Positions 1 to 11,985 of a DNA stretch of 56,506 nucleotides are shown here, one piece after another. The stretch covers positions 1 through 56,506 of the forward strand of contig JAIVFH010000174.1 in assembly GCA_025765595.1 (NCBI GenBank). The letters are read 5' to 3'. The notes beneath the pieces were generated by a model that was not told the origin of the DNA, searched no databases, and worked only from the letters and a program-made list of their open reading frames with translations. This stretch comes from Obelidium mucronatum. Lineage: Eukaryota; Chytridiomycota; Chytridiomycetes; Chytridiales; Chytriomycetaceae. Within the stretch, counting starts at the first letter, position 1, and each line of letters begins with the position of its first letter. A program made the position numbers and the translations under genes.

Positions 1-262
1 ATATTAGTTGCTTCATTGGTGCAGATCGTATTTTCATCCTGGCATTTTTAGAAAAAAACTGGATACTCCTGCATGCTTTCTCGTTCTGCAAACTACGGAA
101 TAATGTACATTATATAAGTCACTACTCAACGAATTGCCAAAATAAATCGAACTTTCTTTTTAATGTCTGTTGCCATTCAACGAAGATTGCACTTCCCGTT
201 GTTTGTCTTTTTCGAAATTGTCAAGTTTGTGTTTATTCCCTCCCAAAAAAAACAATATTTAA
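1..262. other. left-edge spacer
   Basis: AT-rich sequence before the first supported gene. A small open frame from 163 has no recognisable domain and overlaps the start of the F-box gene in another frame. Nothing else is recognised. Confidence 0.4.
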
Positions 263-1389
263 ATGTCAACAACGGCGGCCTCATATCCGATCGCTGGAAG
301 TCCCAAACGCGCCGCTTTATCGATATATCAAGCAGATTCAGCATTAAGCTTGAGCGAGCCAGACTACTTTACATCTCAACCAAATGAACTCATGTGGGAT
401 TTGAATTTGCAATTTTGTATGGGTGAAAAAAACTGATCCCCCTGTCCAGAACGCGTATTCTTGGATTCTTGGATGCATCAAACCTCGCGAATGTTTCAGA
501 GTGTTCCTCGAGGCTGTATTGTTTGGCCACTCAAGATCTGTTATGGAAGGAGCTCTGGTAAAAGTATTCCCACAAAATTTTGACATCCAACAGCATAATA
601 AATTTAATATCAGCAAACATCGATGGGCATCAAAAAAGCATCAAGAAATGTCGTTACATCCCTTTGTCGACTACACTGCCCTAATTGATCGCTTAGACCG
701 CGCTGAGAAGCTGGCCATCTTGAGAAGGAGATTTTTCTCAAGCAAACTGAAAGAAGACATGACAGAGAAGGAAAAAGATGATGAATTGAGTCAATTGGTT
801 CTTCACTCGAAACCTGTTGGTTGGGAAGGCGTGACAGTGTTTGTTCCGAAAAAATGCTCGAAATGGCAGGCGTCCTATGTTGCTGCGGAGCTTGATCAGA
901 ATAGAGATAAATTGACGATGGGTGAGCTGAATGCGTATGACTGGCTCTATCACGGTTTGTTCCTTATACTCCTTCTATCGTTAGTCAAGTAACTCGAGAC
1001 TACAAATACAGACAACTGGAGCCGAGGATTCTACGGAGGAGTTTACGGGAACGATGCAGGTTGGCGATGAAAATCAATCGACCGGATTCATTGTGGACTG
1101 TTGTTTTTTAACGAAGACAAATTTGCTTCCAGACGAGGAAACTGTTGTGCGGGTCAAATTCCATCCGAATGGACTAAGGGGGAACATTCTCGGACCAGAA
1201 TCGCGACCAAGAATGATGCCTTATCATTTTACGCACTTGGGGGCAATACAAGTTGGGCAGTATCCCTGTCATTCTAAGCCCAGGAGATTACCGGATTGGG
1301 GATGGGAGTTCAACAACGCCTACGTGACCTACTCGTCAATGGAACCGCTTGGTGAAAGCAAAGAGCAGAAGAAAAAGGAGGAAAACTAG
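263..1389 (+). CDS. F-box domain protein (exon limits approximate)
   Basis: Probable substrate adaptor of an SCF-type ubiquitin ligase. An F-box-like helix pair is encoded at about 462-560, reading ILGFLDASNLANVSECS and ending near LLWKEL. An intron follows (about 560-616, GTAAAA..CAG). A long open segment then runs to about 950. After another splice region the last exon runs to the stop at 1387-1389, with a Trp-rich stretch DWGWEFNNAYVTY near the C-terminus. The segment upstream of the F-box (ATG at 263) cannot be joined in frame by an obvious GT..AG pair, so the first exon is uncertain. The joint around 950-1054 is also ambiguous. The C-terminal substrate-binding part resembles no repeat class I can name. 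Confidence 0.55.
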
Positions 1390-1684
1390 GAAAGGGTGCA
1401 ATTTGGATGTATTGTGTAACCTAGAGGAGAAAGGTTCAAAACAAGCACAGTTGGTATTAGTTGTAGTGTGTTTCACCATCGTTTTTATCTGCTATCCCCA
1501 GCCGCTTCTTTTCTTAAGTAGTTTAGATTTACTCCACGTTTTGCTGTGTTTTAATGTTTGTCAATGTGTCATGTTTCAGGTTTTCCCCAGTTCCTCTTCA
1601 CCGCCAATAAACATTAATTTTTGTGTTTCCAACGTTGCCTTTCGGCTCCAAACAACATCCGCATTCAAAGTCTCCTTTGCTCGA

Positions 1685-3433
1685 ATGAGTCACGAGAACC
1701 TGTTCTTGGCGGCTTGTCAATACGAAAGAGATGGCCGCTCGAAGCAACTCAAGACAACAAACACCTCAAGCAGAGACAGCCTACATGGCTTCATGCTCAA
1801 CAGAGTCCCGACAAACTACAGATACAATGCATCGAGTACTTCAACACCCTCCTCTAGCGGATCGACTACCCTCACATCAGCCTCGTCCTTTGGACCATCC
1901 CTCCACTCCCTACAGCAACATACATACCAGCCACCTTCGTTGGTGTACAATAGCACGCAGCATAGCTATCATTCAGAGCAATCCTGGGGTCCAAGAGACC
2001 CCGAGGAGTTCATGAACATACCCGATTTGAAGGAACCACCGCCTTTGCGAAAGAAAACTCAACGATCAAAGACCTGTCGACTGGGTAATGAATTTCTCTG
2101 TCTTCTCAATTGAATTCGCTTATTGAATTAAAAACTTTTTTTTCAATAGTGACGGCATCTGTTATCAGTGTCATTGTTCTTGGGGCTGCAGTGTACCTTG
2201 CTGTCCATTTCATCCTCCTCAACCAACCAAGAGTGATTCCAGTCATATCCGTCATTCCTTCATTCGATACCTTTCCACCCCTCAAAGTCTCCAACAAAAA
2301 CATTATTTATCCAAACGGCACCGTCTGGAACGGCCGTGGAGTCAACCTCGGATCCTACTTTATCATGAATGCTATTTTCGGTGGATATACGGGTCTTGAA
2401 GAATTTGAGTTTTTTAATATCACGGACGCGAGGTGGGGCCAGGAAACAAGTCGGGAGTTGATGGACTATTTTATAAGGAACGCAATGGTGGACAGTGATT
2501 GGGACTTTTTAAAGTATCTTGGGTTCAATTTTGTTCGGTTTCCGTTGCATTTCAGGAATTTTCAGTGGGCGAATGGGACTTGGATTAGGTACTGTTTTTT
2601 TTTGTTTTTTGTTGACTTTTTTAAGCCTTTCTTTGTCTGATACCTAAAACAGAGACCCTATTACGAATGAAATTGACTGGAAAATCTTGGATGAAGCGAT
2701 TCACAACATCACATCCAAAGGCCTCTACGTTCAGTTCGATTACCATATCTGGCATGGACGAGACATTTTGTACGAAGCGATTTCGAAAGCAGAACCATGG
2801 CTCCCCGCTGATCTCGCTGAATTCTGTCAAAAACAACGAGAAGCCGCCGGCGAATTTCTCGGAAATTTGACTGCCCACGTTCGTGGAGTTCCTGGAATCC
2901 TTGCGATCGAGTTGATGAACGAAAACGTTCCGTCTTATGGAAACACGTTGGGACAAGTCTTGTACAATTACACGCGGCCTGTAGACCCTGATCGGATCTT
3001 GATGCATTACTATGGTGTGGATCGCGCGAACCCCGATGAATATGGATGGACAAATATGGTGTATTCGTTCCACACGTACGACACTGCCCAAAACCTTGCT
3101 GGGTTCATTGAAAATATCCAAAACAAGACTTCGGACCGATTCAATCTACCCTATTACGTTTCCGAAATGCATTTCACGGACCCAGCAGATATGCAGCCGA
3201 GTTTAAAATATATCAAAGAGTACAAGGAAGCGAATATTCCAATGTGGGCATTATGGACGTATAAAGCTGTCAATTATGACAATTGGGCTCTGGTAAATTA
3301 TGACTCCAACTTTTATGTGGACTTGCGGAGGGACTCGTTGGAAAAGATTCGGAAAGTGTGGGGAAGTATGCCGGCGCTGTCTTTACAGTACAGCTTGAGT
3401 GCGTGGGGTATGCAGTTTTTGCCGCCTCGGTAG
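1685..3433 (+). CDS. Type II membrane-anchored glycoside hydrolase family 5 (exo-beta-1,3-glucanase-like)
   Basis: Predicted cell-wall glucan hydrolase. Three exons: 1685-2084, 2150-2588 and 2653-3433, joined by introns that restore the frame (L-V-T-A and I-R-D-P joints). About 130 residues of Ser/Thr-rich cytosolic N-terminus come first. A single hydrophobic anchor (ASVISVIVLGAAVYLAVHFI) follows, then an extracytoplasmic GH5 (beta/alpha)8 domain starting at WNGRGVNLGSYF. The Asn-Glu pair in LMNENVP (about 2920) fits the acid/base glutamate. The Glu in YYVSEMHF (about 3165) fits the nucleophile. Trp-rich WALWTYKAVNYDNWAL is the usual beta-8 region. An ATG further upstream at 1349 is in frame, but its leader does not look coding. 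Fungal plasma-membrane exoglucanases share this type II layout. Confidence 0.8.
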
Positions 3434-3597
3434 GAGAGTAAGCAAACAAACGGTCTTTTCCTTCTTTCTCTTTTTAGCGTTAGTTTGCAATATAGTGTCG
3501 AGTTAATCGCGGCTTTAAAGTAAAGTGGAATGCCTGTTTCACAAAAGTTTTTGTTTATATTTTGCAGCACCACACCACCCACCATAAAACTTGAAAC

Positions 3598-4674
3598 ATG
3601 TTTGCGCCTTTTGCAAGCGACTGGAGTCTTACCGATAGTCAGATTGAAGCTGCCCAAGCACTCGCTGTGAAAGATGGCCTTGCGGTTGACTGTTCCTCGA
3701 AGCTTCGCCTCTTTCTGTATGCAAAGGGGATTCTTTCCACCAAGAAGTCGCTTGTGCGCAAGTCAGAGTTTGACGACGTCTTAAGCAACGATACAGAGGA
3801 AAGCTCTCAACAACTGAAGCGGTTAAAGACAATTGTCGAAGTTGGAGAGAAGTCACCCACCCGAACTGCTCTACAAGCCACGCCAAAGCTTTTCTTTGAT
3901 GCATTTGTTGCCTCTCATCCAGAGTGGGCGGCTACAGCTGGTGTCTTTGTTGCTCACCGAGACCACCCCGACCTGCAAGGGAAAGAACATGCACTAGTAG
4001 AGCGGTTCCAGAAGAGTGGGCTCTGTTACATGCACGCTCCAGCTGTCCTACAGCATTACCTGGTGGCAATGTCCACTTGCGATAAAACTCCAATGCTTGA
4101 TATTGCCGAGTTTTTGAAAAAGAACATGAGCGGTTCTGCATTGTAGCGCCATATCTGGGAAGGCAAGGGTGGGGATTCCTTGGTATTAAACCCCTGCCAT
4201 TCTGTTTGTTTAATTAACATCCAAGTTTAGGATTTCCTAAAGAGAATTCTTGCCACAAAACCAGACCCTGCGGATATTCTCCATGAATCGAACTTGATCC
4301 TTGCAAATTTAACAGAGCTCTTGAAATTGTATGGACCTGGTCTCATATCTGGATTTGGTGTAACCGCTAGTTTCAATTCAAATGAATGGAGACATGTTGG
4401 AAAATACAAGGGTATTGATTTTATTGGTCGCCATGCAATGGTGTTGATTGGATCTCGGCAAGAAAAAGACAAGACGTATTACTTGATGCAAAACTGGTGG
4501 AAAAAGAAGGCATATGTGGAGGTGGATGCAGAGTATTTGTTGCGTTCCGAAGCTACCATTCATTTCATCAAGGAGAAGCAGCTAAAAATGGGGGAATTCC
4601 CAACAAGTTTTGAGCAGTTGGTGGAATGTGAAAATGGATTGGATGCAGGCGAAAATTTCTTACCAGAGACGTGA
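3598..4674 (+). CDS. Papain-like (C1-type fold) protein with in-frame TAG
   Basis: Resembles a papain-fold cysteine peptidase. A Cys-containing helix start is seen at SGLCYMHAPAVLQHYL (about 4015-4062). The family's His strand appears as GRHAMVLIGSR (about 4427) and its Asn/Trp strand as YYLMQNWW (about 4480). The usual Cys-Trp is Cys-Tyr here, so activity is uncertain. The frame runs from ATG 3598 to a TAG at 4144-4146. It continues in the same frame for 12 codons (RHIWEGKGGDSL, 4147-4182) to a 48-nt GTATTA..TAG intron (4183-4230), whose splice gives GDSL|DFLKRILATK in phase. The sequence therefore reads as one gene interrupted by a single nonsense codon. Alternatively the 3' part could be a separate gene from an unidentified start. 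Confidence 0.55.
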
Positions 4675-4877
4675 AGTATAAATTTTCATTTAGCATAAGT
4701 TTAACTCTTGCTCCAGCAAGAGATTCAGCTGTCGGTTTGTTTCTTTTTTGTGGCATAAGTTTGATATTTTTTGTTTGGCGCCTCCACATTCCAAAAACCC
4801 AAGGTTACTCATGGAGGAGTGATTTATAAAAACTTAATAATTAAAAACACAATTGGCTTCTATCATGTATTTGTATA

Positions 4878-6045
4878 TTAAATTGGTGTCGTTGGCTTCC
4901 CCACAATCCTCATTTGTCTCTGTTGCCTCAACGCCTCGATTTGCTGAAAAAAGTCTTCCGTTGACATCTTTGTTGGTATGATGCTTTCAGGGAGAAATAA
5001 TGGGGTCGCTGTCTGGTCGAAAGAATCAGATCCAGCCAAACTCAAATCGCTTTCCGTATGGCTACTGCAAATGCTGATATTTCCACTATTCAAATCACTC
5101 AGTGGGAGGAGTAATGGTAATGCGCTGGGTGGAAGCATGATGGGTGATAATTGAATTGCGTGTGGAATACTCTGCGTGTGCATAAATCGAGCGAATTCCG
5201 GCAGTTCTGAGGGTGCATAAAGGGGTCTCTGCGAGGATTTTGTATGCCGCCGCGATCTGTTGAGGTGGACATCTTGCGGGTAAAAGTACGATATAACTTT
5301 GAATCTTTAAGTGTATAACGTTGAGCATTAAGCCAACTAAAAAAGAGTCTTATTTAAATAATCGAAACAGACCTTTCTCCATTGTGCGCAGTAAGGGATA
5401 TTGTCCGTTTCAGCAAACAATACGGTTCAAGGGGAATTGTTTTTTGACACGTCATATTGCTGTGTGTATCCTTACGTAGAGATTTAAAGATTGTTTTATC
5501 CTCTCTGAATCGCGGAAGCTCTCTGTATTTCGTATGGATTTATTGGGCAAGTCCAAGAAACGGATGAGTGACTTACCGATGTAGCAAGAAACAGCCATCC
5601 CTTTCTGCTGACGACCATCGGAGCCCATCCTTAAATTAAGCCTCATTACTTTCGATTTCCTTATGCTAGGCCAAACTGGTTGTTGTGTTACCTCCCAATC
5701 GAAATGTCTGCCTTGAATCTGCACACAAAACACACTTCCACTCCGAGCCGATGCCTTAGCAGCCGAACTAACTAAAGCAGGAGCATATACTGGAGAAAGA
5801 AGACCTGACGTGCACGCTGCAACCAATAGCTTTGCGTCTTGAAGAGATTGAATGAACCTAAAAAAAGAGGGTAAAACAGGCCATGTCAAAATCTTTATCC
5901 ACATAGCAGTGTTTTCTATTCACCCGCGAAATGTCTCTTTGACTTGATCTTGGTTCGATATGCTGCCTGGCTGTGTGGCGTTACAGCTTGTGTCTGACAG
6001 GACTGCAGCTGGTTGAATCAGAAACCTGGCCGAAGGGCTGTCCAT
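4878..6045 (-). CDS. W1: WOPR (Gti1/Pac2) paralogue, class B tail
   Basis: Five exons: 6045-5924, 5857-5692, 5629-5577, 5522-5373 and 5304-4878. The N half runs ETFRG|FIQSLQDAKLLVAAC, RSGSVF, FDWE|DGLRWSSAERDGCFLLHR. The C half runs LLKRTISLT, FKVISYFYPQDV and APSELPEFARF. The canonical WSxSR is WSSAE here, so the usual Arg is missing. The tail carries two Pro-rich blocks, IMLPPSALPLLLPL and LFLPESIIP, then a short helix DFFQQIEALRQQRQ. There is no CxCGG motif. It is the first of three minus-strand copies and its 5' end faces W2. Introns lie at the conserved sites (G|F, W.|DG, R|E, R|F..VISYF). The reading frame appears intact. Confidence 0.82.
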
Positions 6046-6085
6046 CTCAAATCAAAGGGGGTTTTTCGAAACAGTAGACTTAAGG

Positions 6086-7508
6086 CTAGGCAGAAAGCAG
6101 TGTGGAATACTTGTCCAGATCTGAAGATAAACCGCAAAGAGAAAAAGGATGAGAGAGAGGGGGAACCATGAATTTTTTCCCCTTTTTGAAATTTTCCGAT
6201 TGGGTCGCACGTGCGGAGTCTCGCTCACCAAAATACAAGAAAATTGTAAATGAGACAGATATTACAAAACATAACAGTAGATAATTATTGTTTATTGTAA
6301 TAAAGACTTTGAAAGCGTGATTAGAGAAGTAACTGCAATCGCCTCCTTCTGCTCGTGCTCGCGGTTGACTCTCCAGCACTCTTGTTCTTGTATTCGCTGC
6401 TGCTTCAGGGCCTCGAGCCGATGAAAAAAATGATTCTTTTGGCTGCTGTGTTGGCATTATACTCGTCGGTAGCAGTAGTGGCGTGATTGTCAGGTCAAAG
6501 GAATCCGAAATGGTGGATCCATCGCCAAACTCTTCGTTCCTTGACGATGATGGCGATGGTGTTACGATAGGAAGAATGCTAGGTGGAAGCATTATCGGGG
6601 TATAATCGTGAACTTGATGAATAAGCGCCGCATGTTTCAAGAAGGGTGCAAATTCTTGCAATTGTGATGGTGTTCGAAGGTGTCCTCCTTGTCGTTGAAC
6701 TCTGGAGTTTGAATGTTGACTTCTTTTGAAAAGATGCATCACGTCTTTTGTTTCGAAGTAGGATGTTATAGTGTATCTTGAGTGATAAGGGGTCTGATTA
6801 GTCATTGCTAAGAAGTTCAAGGCTGCAATACCTTTTTCCGTCCGTCCCCTGTCAACGAAATCACTCTTTTACAGAAACAGGCGTTCGGTAGCTTGCGATT
6901 TCTCAATGCATTGGTGCGTCGGAAATTTAGGTTCGCCAGGTCGAACCTCTTCCAATATGCTGAAATTTTTTTATGGATTGTTTCAGGGGGCACGCTTTTT
7001 GACCGATAGTGATGAAACTCGTACCGATAGACCAGGAACCCTCTATCGCTGCTGGGATGAGACCAATTGAGTCCATCCTATGAAATAAACAATGTCTTTT
7101 AGCAAGGATGTCATTTTTTGCGTTTGTGTTTCATACCATCCATTTCCGTCCACTTTCACGATGAATGTAAACGCCACCGCTGCGCACTGATGTTTCAATG
7201 GACATCTCAGAGGCAAGTCGAATGCAACCCGCAAGATATGCAGCCAATAAAAGCTCTGCGTCCGTAATCGTTTGAATGTATCTGGGGGAATCCAGTGGGT
7301 ATAGATTTCATCAGATTGGTGTCAAATCACAAAAGAAAAGGGAGCTATACAACGAACCCATAGAACGACTCTGAAGCAGATTGGCGGTACTCCGTTTGCT
7401 GCGCTGCGGATGGTCGTGTAGTTTGAAGCCATGAAGTTGTGTGCCTGCTTCTTGAGGCGGTGACACCATACTTCTCATGGCCTTCGCTCTTGTGCAATTG
7501 TTGGACAT
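6086..7508 (-). CDS. W2: WOPR paralogue, class B tail, probably degenerate
   Basis: WOPR signals are present in order: ESFYG|YIQTITDAELLLAAY, SVRSGGVYI, KWM|DGLNWSHPSSDRGFLVYR, LPNACFCKRVISLTGDGR, TITSYFETKDVMHLF and LRTPSQLQEFAPF. The tail has IMLPPSILPI and LLLPTSIMP. Three problems stand out. The ESFYG frame has no in-frame ATG, since the ATG at 7508 is in another frame. The join between FLVYR and the PNA segment does not keep frame. A run of seven Ts (near 6423-6429) breaks the frame before a W1-like helix FFHRLEALKQQR, whose own stop would be at about 6292 rather than 6086. It is either a pseudogene or affected by homopolymer sequencing errors. Confidence 0.6.
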
Positions 7509-8128
7509 TTTAATTCGATAGTTCGGTCTATTTCTTTAGATGGCGGAGTGGCAGTGCTGGTCCAGATAAGTGGAGTTGGTTTGAGAAATTGTTTTTTTCC
7601 TTTTTTCCTATTTCTTGATGAGTGTCAGGCCGGACGGAGGCTTGTAGCGGGGAATGAGAAGGGTTCGTCATTCGCGCCCCCTATTTGAGAAAATTTGAAG
7701 CACGCTTCTGTCGAAAGGTTCAAAGTGGTGGTGATAACAAACAAAAAATAAGTCGTTACGGACGCCTATCTACTGACTCAATCATGTAATCTTAGATCGT
7801 GGGGGGGGGGGGGGGGGGGGGGGGTCTGTGATTACATCAAACAGGGGGGCAGTGTACTCACCAAACCCTCCCCTCTGACCTCTTGCATGGCAACCTGATT
7901 CACTTGCGTTAGTCACAATTCCAAGCGTTGCCATTTTAATTTATTTCGTTTTATTTGCAAGTTATTCTACATCTACATGGCATTAGTGAGCCGAAATCAA
8001 AATACAAAGATATTAACACATTTCAGGAGGAGTGAGAATAAAGAATATTCAGCAAGAACAATAAGAAGGAGAAAGAGTAGGCAGGGGCGACTTTTGTTGG
8101 ATTGGAAGCCTGGGGTTAAAGAAAGGAG
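7509..8128. other. spacer W3-W2 with G24 tract
   Basis: Upstream region of W2 and downstream region of W3, both on the minus strand. It holds an uninterrupted 24-nt G tract (7801-7824). No gene is seen. The plus-strand open frame at 7977-8192 is antisense to the end of W3 and has no recognisable domain. Confidence 0.5.
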
Positions 8129-9253
8129 TCAAACAGCTATAAAGCTGGATGGCAGCAGAAGCGGCGAGATTGGATTATCATCGCTGTCATAATCAGTGTC
8201 GCCGTCAGTACTGTCTTCGAAAGGAATAACGGAGGGCGGCAAGGCAATTAACTCTGGTGTATGGCGGGTGGAACTAAATAAGTCCGAATCAGATATTTCA
8301 AGATATCTTGAATTGAGGCATGACAGATGGCGGTTTTAAGCGGTTCTGCGCTGTTGACGTTGATGTTATTTTCGGGAGAATGCGTGATACAGGTGGATAA
8401 TATCGACATGATTGAAGTAGGAGACAATATGGAATCTATGCGGATATAGAATTGTATTAAGAAAAAACCCGCGAATGCTTCCATTTTTTCATTCGTCAAG
8501 TAGTACCTATATCCTCGTGTGGATTTGACCGTGATGCTTCGTTTACACAGCCCATTTTCGACCTAACTGAGTTCCTTGGACCAGAGAAACTTCCGAATTT
8601 GATTGGTCGTGCATTAAACTATTGTCGACATGACCGCACTGCATCTGTTCGACTTGTCTGCGTTTTTTGAACATTTGTAAGCAAAGAGAGCCAAGCACCA
8701 CTTCGGAACATTGCACGCACCTGCTTAGCATGAATCGACCAACAGCTATCGCAGGAGACCACATCATCCCATCCTAAAATCAATCAGAATAAGTTGTTTT
8801 ATGTAAATAAATAATAACTCACATTCCACTTGAGTGCATCGTCCACAGTCATAATGAACACACTGCCGCTTCGAACATGAACATCGCAGGCTTGAGTCAA
8901 CGGAACTAAATCTATTGACGCAGCTTCAGCTAGAATAGCGGCATCGATGGGTTCCTTCACAAATCTAAAATTGTATGTCAAAAACCCCTATCATCAGTCC
9001 GCCCAAAAAAAGAAGCCTCATACCCAAAGAACGATTCGCTCGACTCCAAAGTAAGCTCTGGAGACGCAAAGGAGTGGTCTAGGGCGGGGAGGTTTGACTG
9101 GGCACTGCTGCTGCTTCTTTGGCTAATCAAGACTGGAGCTGGGGGCTTCGAGTCTCTTTGCAGAGGAGGCATTGGATGAAGCGTTGTCTTTGTATCCCAT
9201 CCAGAGGCACAGAGCGTGAAACACATTGTGCTTGCTGCCATTGTCGTTTGCAA
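8129..9253 (-). CDS. W3: WOPR paralogue, class B tail, with several frame breaks
   Basis: The 5' part is well preserved: SSESFFG|FVKEPIDAAILAEAA, HVRSGSVFI, KWN|DGMMWSPAIAVGRFMLSR, with introns at the family positions. Downstream, the segments VENGLCKRSITV, FHIVSYFNHVDIIHLY, LKPPSVMPQF and LIALPPSVIPF are all recognisable. They lie in different frames that no clear GT..AG introns connect. At least two one-base shifts are needed, around 8330-8400. The last block PLLLPSSFIAV ends at a TGA at 8129-8131. It has the class B tail and no CxCGG motif. The likely start is 9253 or the in-frame ATG at 9241. It is probably a decaying copy, though assembly errors cannot be excluded. Confidence 0.6.
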
Positions 9254-10245
9254 TAATGTGGAATGTTGTGGGGCACTTTTTTTTATTTCGATCCTTTTTG
9301 TTGGATGAAATCGTGCTTAAATTCTCCACACTTTGAAATCCGTGGTGTAGACAGTCAGAGAAGCGGTTGCTGTTGGATAAGAAGTTATAAATTCGTTGAA
9401 GGGGTTTGTATCCATGCTTTAAATACTAAAGTAATCACCAAGTGTACATCGTATTTATTTTATAGAAAAGCAGCGGTTGAAGTTTAACAATACCGTCGCT
9501 CTATTATGCCAACATTTTTACTTAAACAATCCCAGTCGACACCAGAAAGAACAGAAATAATAATGCACAGCGATGAAAAGTACAACCATAAAGATATCAT
9601 TGGATTTGATGTTCTGTCTGCCTGAACAACACAAAGAAGGGTTTCTCTCTTATATCGTCTTTCAGATTAAGTCAAAAGCACCCGGGTTCCCATGCAAAAC
9701 AGTAGATCGGTTCCAGAAACAACAAACACCCGTTAATTACTAAAACACAGTTGATGGTCCCATCCAACATGGTTGCTTAGAAGTCGGTCAACAAACCTTG
9801 GTCCTATGACGTCAGCAGAAAAGCAGGGATGTTTGGGAAAGGGCTGGCATGCTTTTGGTCAGTCACAGGACAGTCACGGCCGAAAGCTTCAAAGAAATTT
9901 AATTAAGAGATAGGACGCCCTGCGCTCCTCAGACGTAAAACAGGGTATCAATTGTCTGAAATTACTGCCAAAGAGGGCCTGGCTTTCCACACATTTAGCC
10001 GCCTTTGGATAAGATCCGGCGAGTTGGCCAAGAGTTGGCCGCCCCTGAAACGAAAGAATGAAGCGGATTAAATTTTTAACAAATGAACAATTTTTTGAAT
10101 TGGGAGAGGAAGAAGTCTTCATGAAGAAAAAAGGCAGTATGACGAATTTTTTCCTTAATCTCTCGCTAAAAGCAAGCACCTCTTCCAGATATGAACACAC
10201 AGCACTACCCGCACCACTACCCGAACAGCACTCATCCAGTCCCCA
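9254..10245. other. divergent intergenic region between W3 and W4
   Basis: This is where the array changes orientation, with minus-strand W1-W3 to the left and plus-strand genes to the right. It would hold both promoters. An ATG at 10191 opens a short His/Pro/Asn-rich frame of the type seen at WOPR N-termini, but it stops before joining W4. No other gene, repeat or RNA is recognised. Confidence 0.45.
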
Positions 10246-11736
10246 ATGATCCAAGTTGTTCCACCGCCTCCGGCTGATCATCAGAATAGTGTGAGGGATA
10301 ACCCTCGATCGAGACCAACGGGCTCGATCCGACCCCTTGTCAAGCCAGACACCACAGCTCAACGCCACCCGGTACACTACTACAATTCCCCAGAGACATT
10401 TCAGAGCCATTCGAATCTGTTCGTCTCTTCTCCGGTCGAAGCGCAGCTGTTGTTGGAGGCGGGACTTGCTGGCAAGTACCCGATCCTCAACGCAGGCCCA
10501 ACAATGACAACTACTACGCATATTAAAAGCGGCACTGTGGTTATTTTCGCTGAAAACAATCGGTACAGCCAAATGATTCGATGGCGGGTGTGTATTGTTC
10601 TGAAGATTTGTCACGTTTTTATTTTTTGCTGCACGCTGTTGTTGGCGAAGGGTGGGATCATCGATCGCTGACTTAAACTCTTTCTAAAACAGGATGGAAA
10701 GCGATGGTCTCCGTCGAGGCCGCAGGGGCCGTATCTTTTGTATAGGTATGAGCGGTGCTGTTTTGATCGCTTCTATTTACTAAATAACATTTGGGTAAAT
10801 CTTGTAACGGAAAACAGAGAAGTCGAAGCTGCCTCAAAGAAAACCTTTGTCGGTTCGATTCATGAAGAGTCTACTAGGTGTGATGCTATTTTTGGACGCG
10901 TTGTTGTTGTTGTTTCACAGTGCGTCTTAAACCATTTTATGATACGTTAGATTCACAAACCTCGCACTGAGACCCAACTGTCGGTTTATCCCGAATGGTT
11001 TAGCAAAGCGGACAGTTGGTTTAGTTGGAAGTGTGAGTTTCTTTTCAACGAATTCCCTTCTATTTCGAATACAAAATGCTCATCTTTGGTCGCAGGATGG
11101 TCTCAAATATAGAGTCATCAGCTACTTCTATCCAGTTGACGTTGAGCATTTTTTTCATCAAAATGGACAAGGAAGACTCGTAGCACCATCGCAATGCCCA
11201 GAGTTCCAACCGTTCCTGCCAACAGTTGTTGCGGAAGGAAACAATTCTCCCAGATTTGTCCAGCGCAATCAAACAGAGCCGTGTAGATCGCTTATCATCA
11301 ACGCCCGAGGCTCTTCAACCACCAACCACCCACACCATGGAGTCAAGCGAGCAGGAACTCCGCAGTGGCTCTAGTCGTCGATATCTTTCACCGAGATCAG
11401 CAAGTAACTCCTTATGACCGCCAACCTCAACAAAGCCAAATGACAAGAAGTTCACCAAGATACGAACCTGGCAACAGGCTCTATGCATCCCGTGCTGAAA
11501 TCCCAAGAATCCCGCCCTCTCAACGTGAGAGAACCGTGTCCTCGCCAGAGTTTGTATTTGAGAAGCACTGCATCTTCCAGATCCAGACTTCTGTTGTTTG
11601 TCGGTGTCCTTGTGGTGGATTGGGCGTACGAAAAGCTGTGGATTACTTTCGTGGGCAAGAAGACTGGACGAGGAGGCCGGTCATATTGGCGCCTCTGGTC
11701 GGTGGATATTGTCACGGTGCTGGGCGGTCTTCTTGA
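10246..11736 (+). CDS. W4: WOPR paralogue, class A tail, six exons
   Basis: Exons: 10246-10587, 10693-10745, 10818-10877, 10951-11032, 11096-11282 and 11366-11736. The N half begins NLFVSSPVEAQLLLEAGLAG in place of the usual ETFxGF. It continues HIKSGTVVIFAENN, IRWR|DGKRWSPSRPQGPYLLYR|EVEA. The C half is FTNLALRPNCRFIPNGLAKRT, VGLVGS|DGLKYRVISYFYP and APSQCPEFQPF. The tail needs an 83-nt GTAGAT..CAG intron (11283-11365) to stay in frame. It then ends with HCIFQI, CPCGGLGVRKAVDYFR and DWTRRPVILAPL plus a short extension. Its closest relatives by exon structure are the adjacent W5 and W6. Confidence 0.8.
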
Positions 11737-11985
11737 AATGGGCACACCAGAGAGACGTACATGGCACTTTCTCCCCCGCAATGATGAATAAAGTCTCAAT
11801 TGAATTCCCTTGTTGCCAGTGCATTGATAACACACAAACGATTTTCTAAAGATTAAACTAAATTTTTTATCCTCAACAGAATTTTTAGCATTTGGAGCAA
11901 AAAAAGAGAAGTGAAAGGTCCTGACATACCTTCATCATTGCCGCCACTTTGGAAAAAAAAAACTCTCAGAGCTCCGGGTGCGACC

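Noticed and set aside
1349..1684. N-terminal extension of the GH5 gene to ATG 1349
   Set aside because: The added sequence overlaps the end of the F-box gene and is Cys/Phe/Leu-rich without a credible signal; ATG 1685 gives a coherent Ser/Thr-rich cytosolic tail.
9889..10614. 241-codon minus-strand open frame
   Set aside because: It is antisense to W4 exon 1, where the plus strand shows WOPR motifs and splice sites; its translation has no domain.
11096..11736. Apparent double frameshift in the W4 tail
   Set aside because: A GTAGAT..CAG intron of 83 nt (11283-11365) restores the frame, so a mutation need not be invoked.
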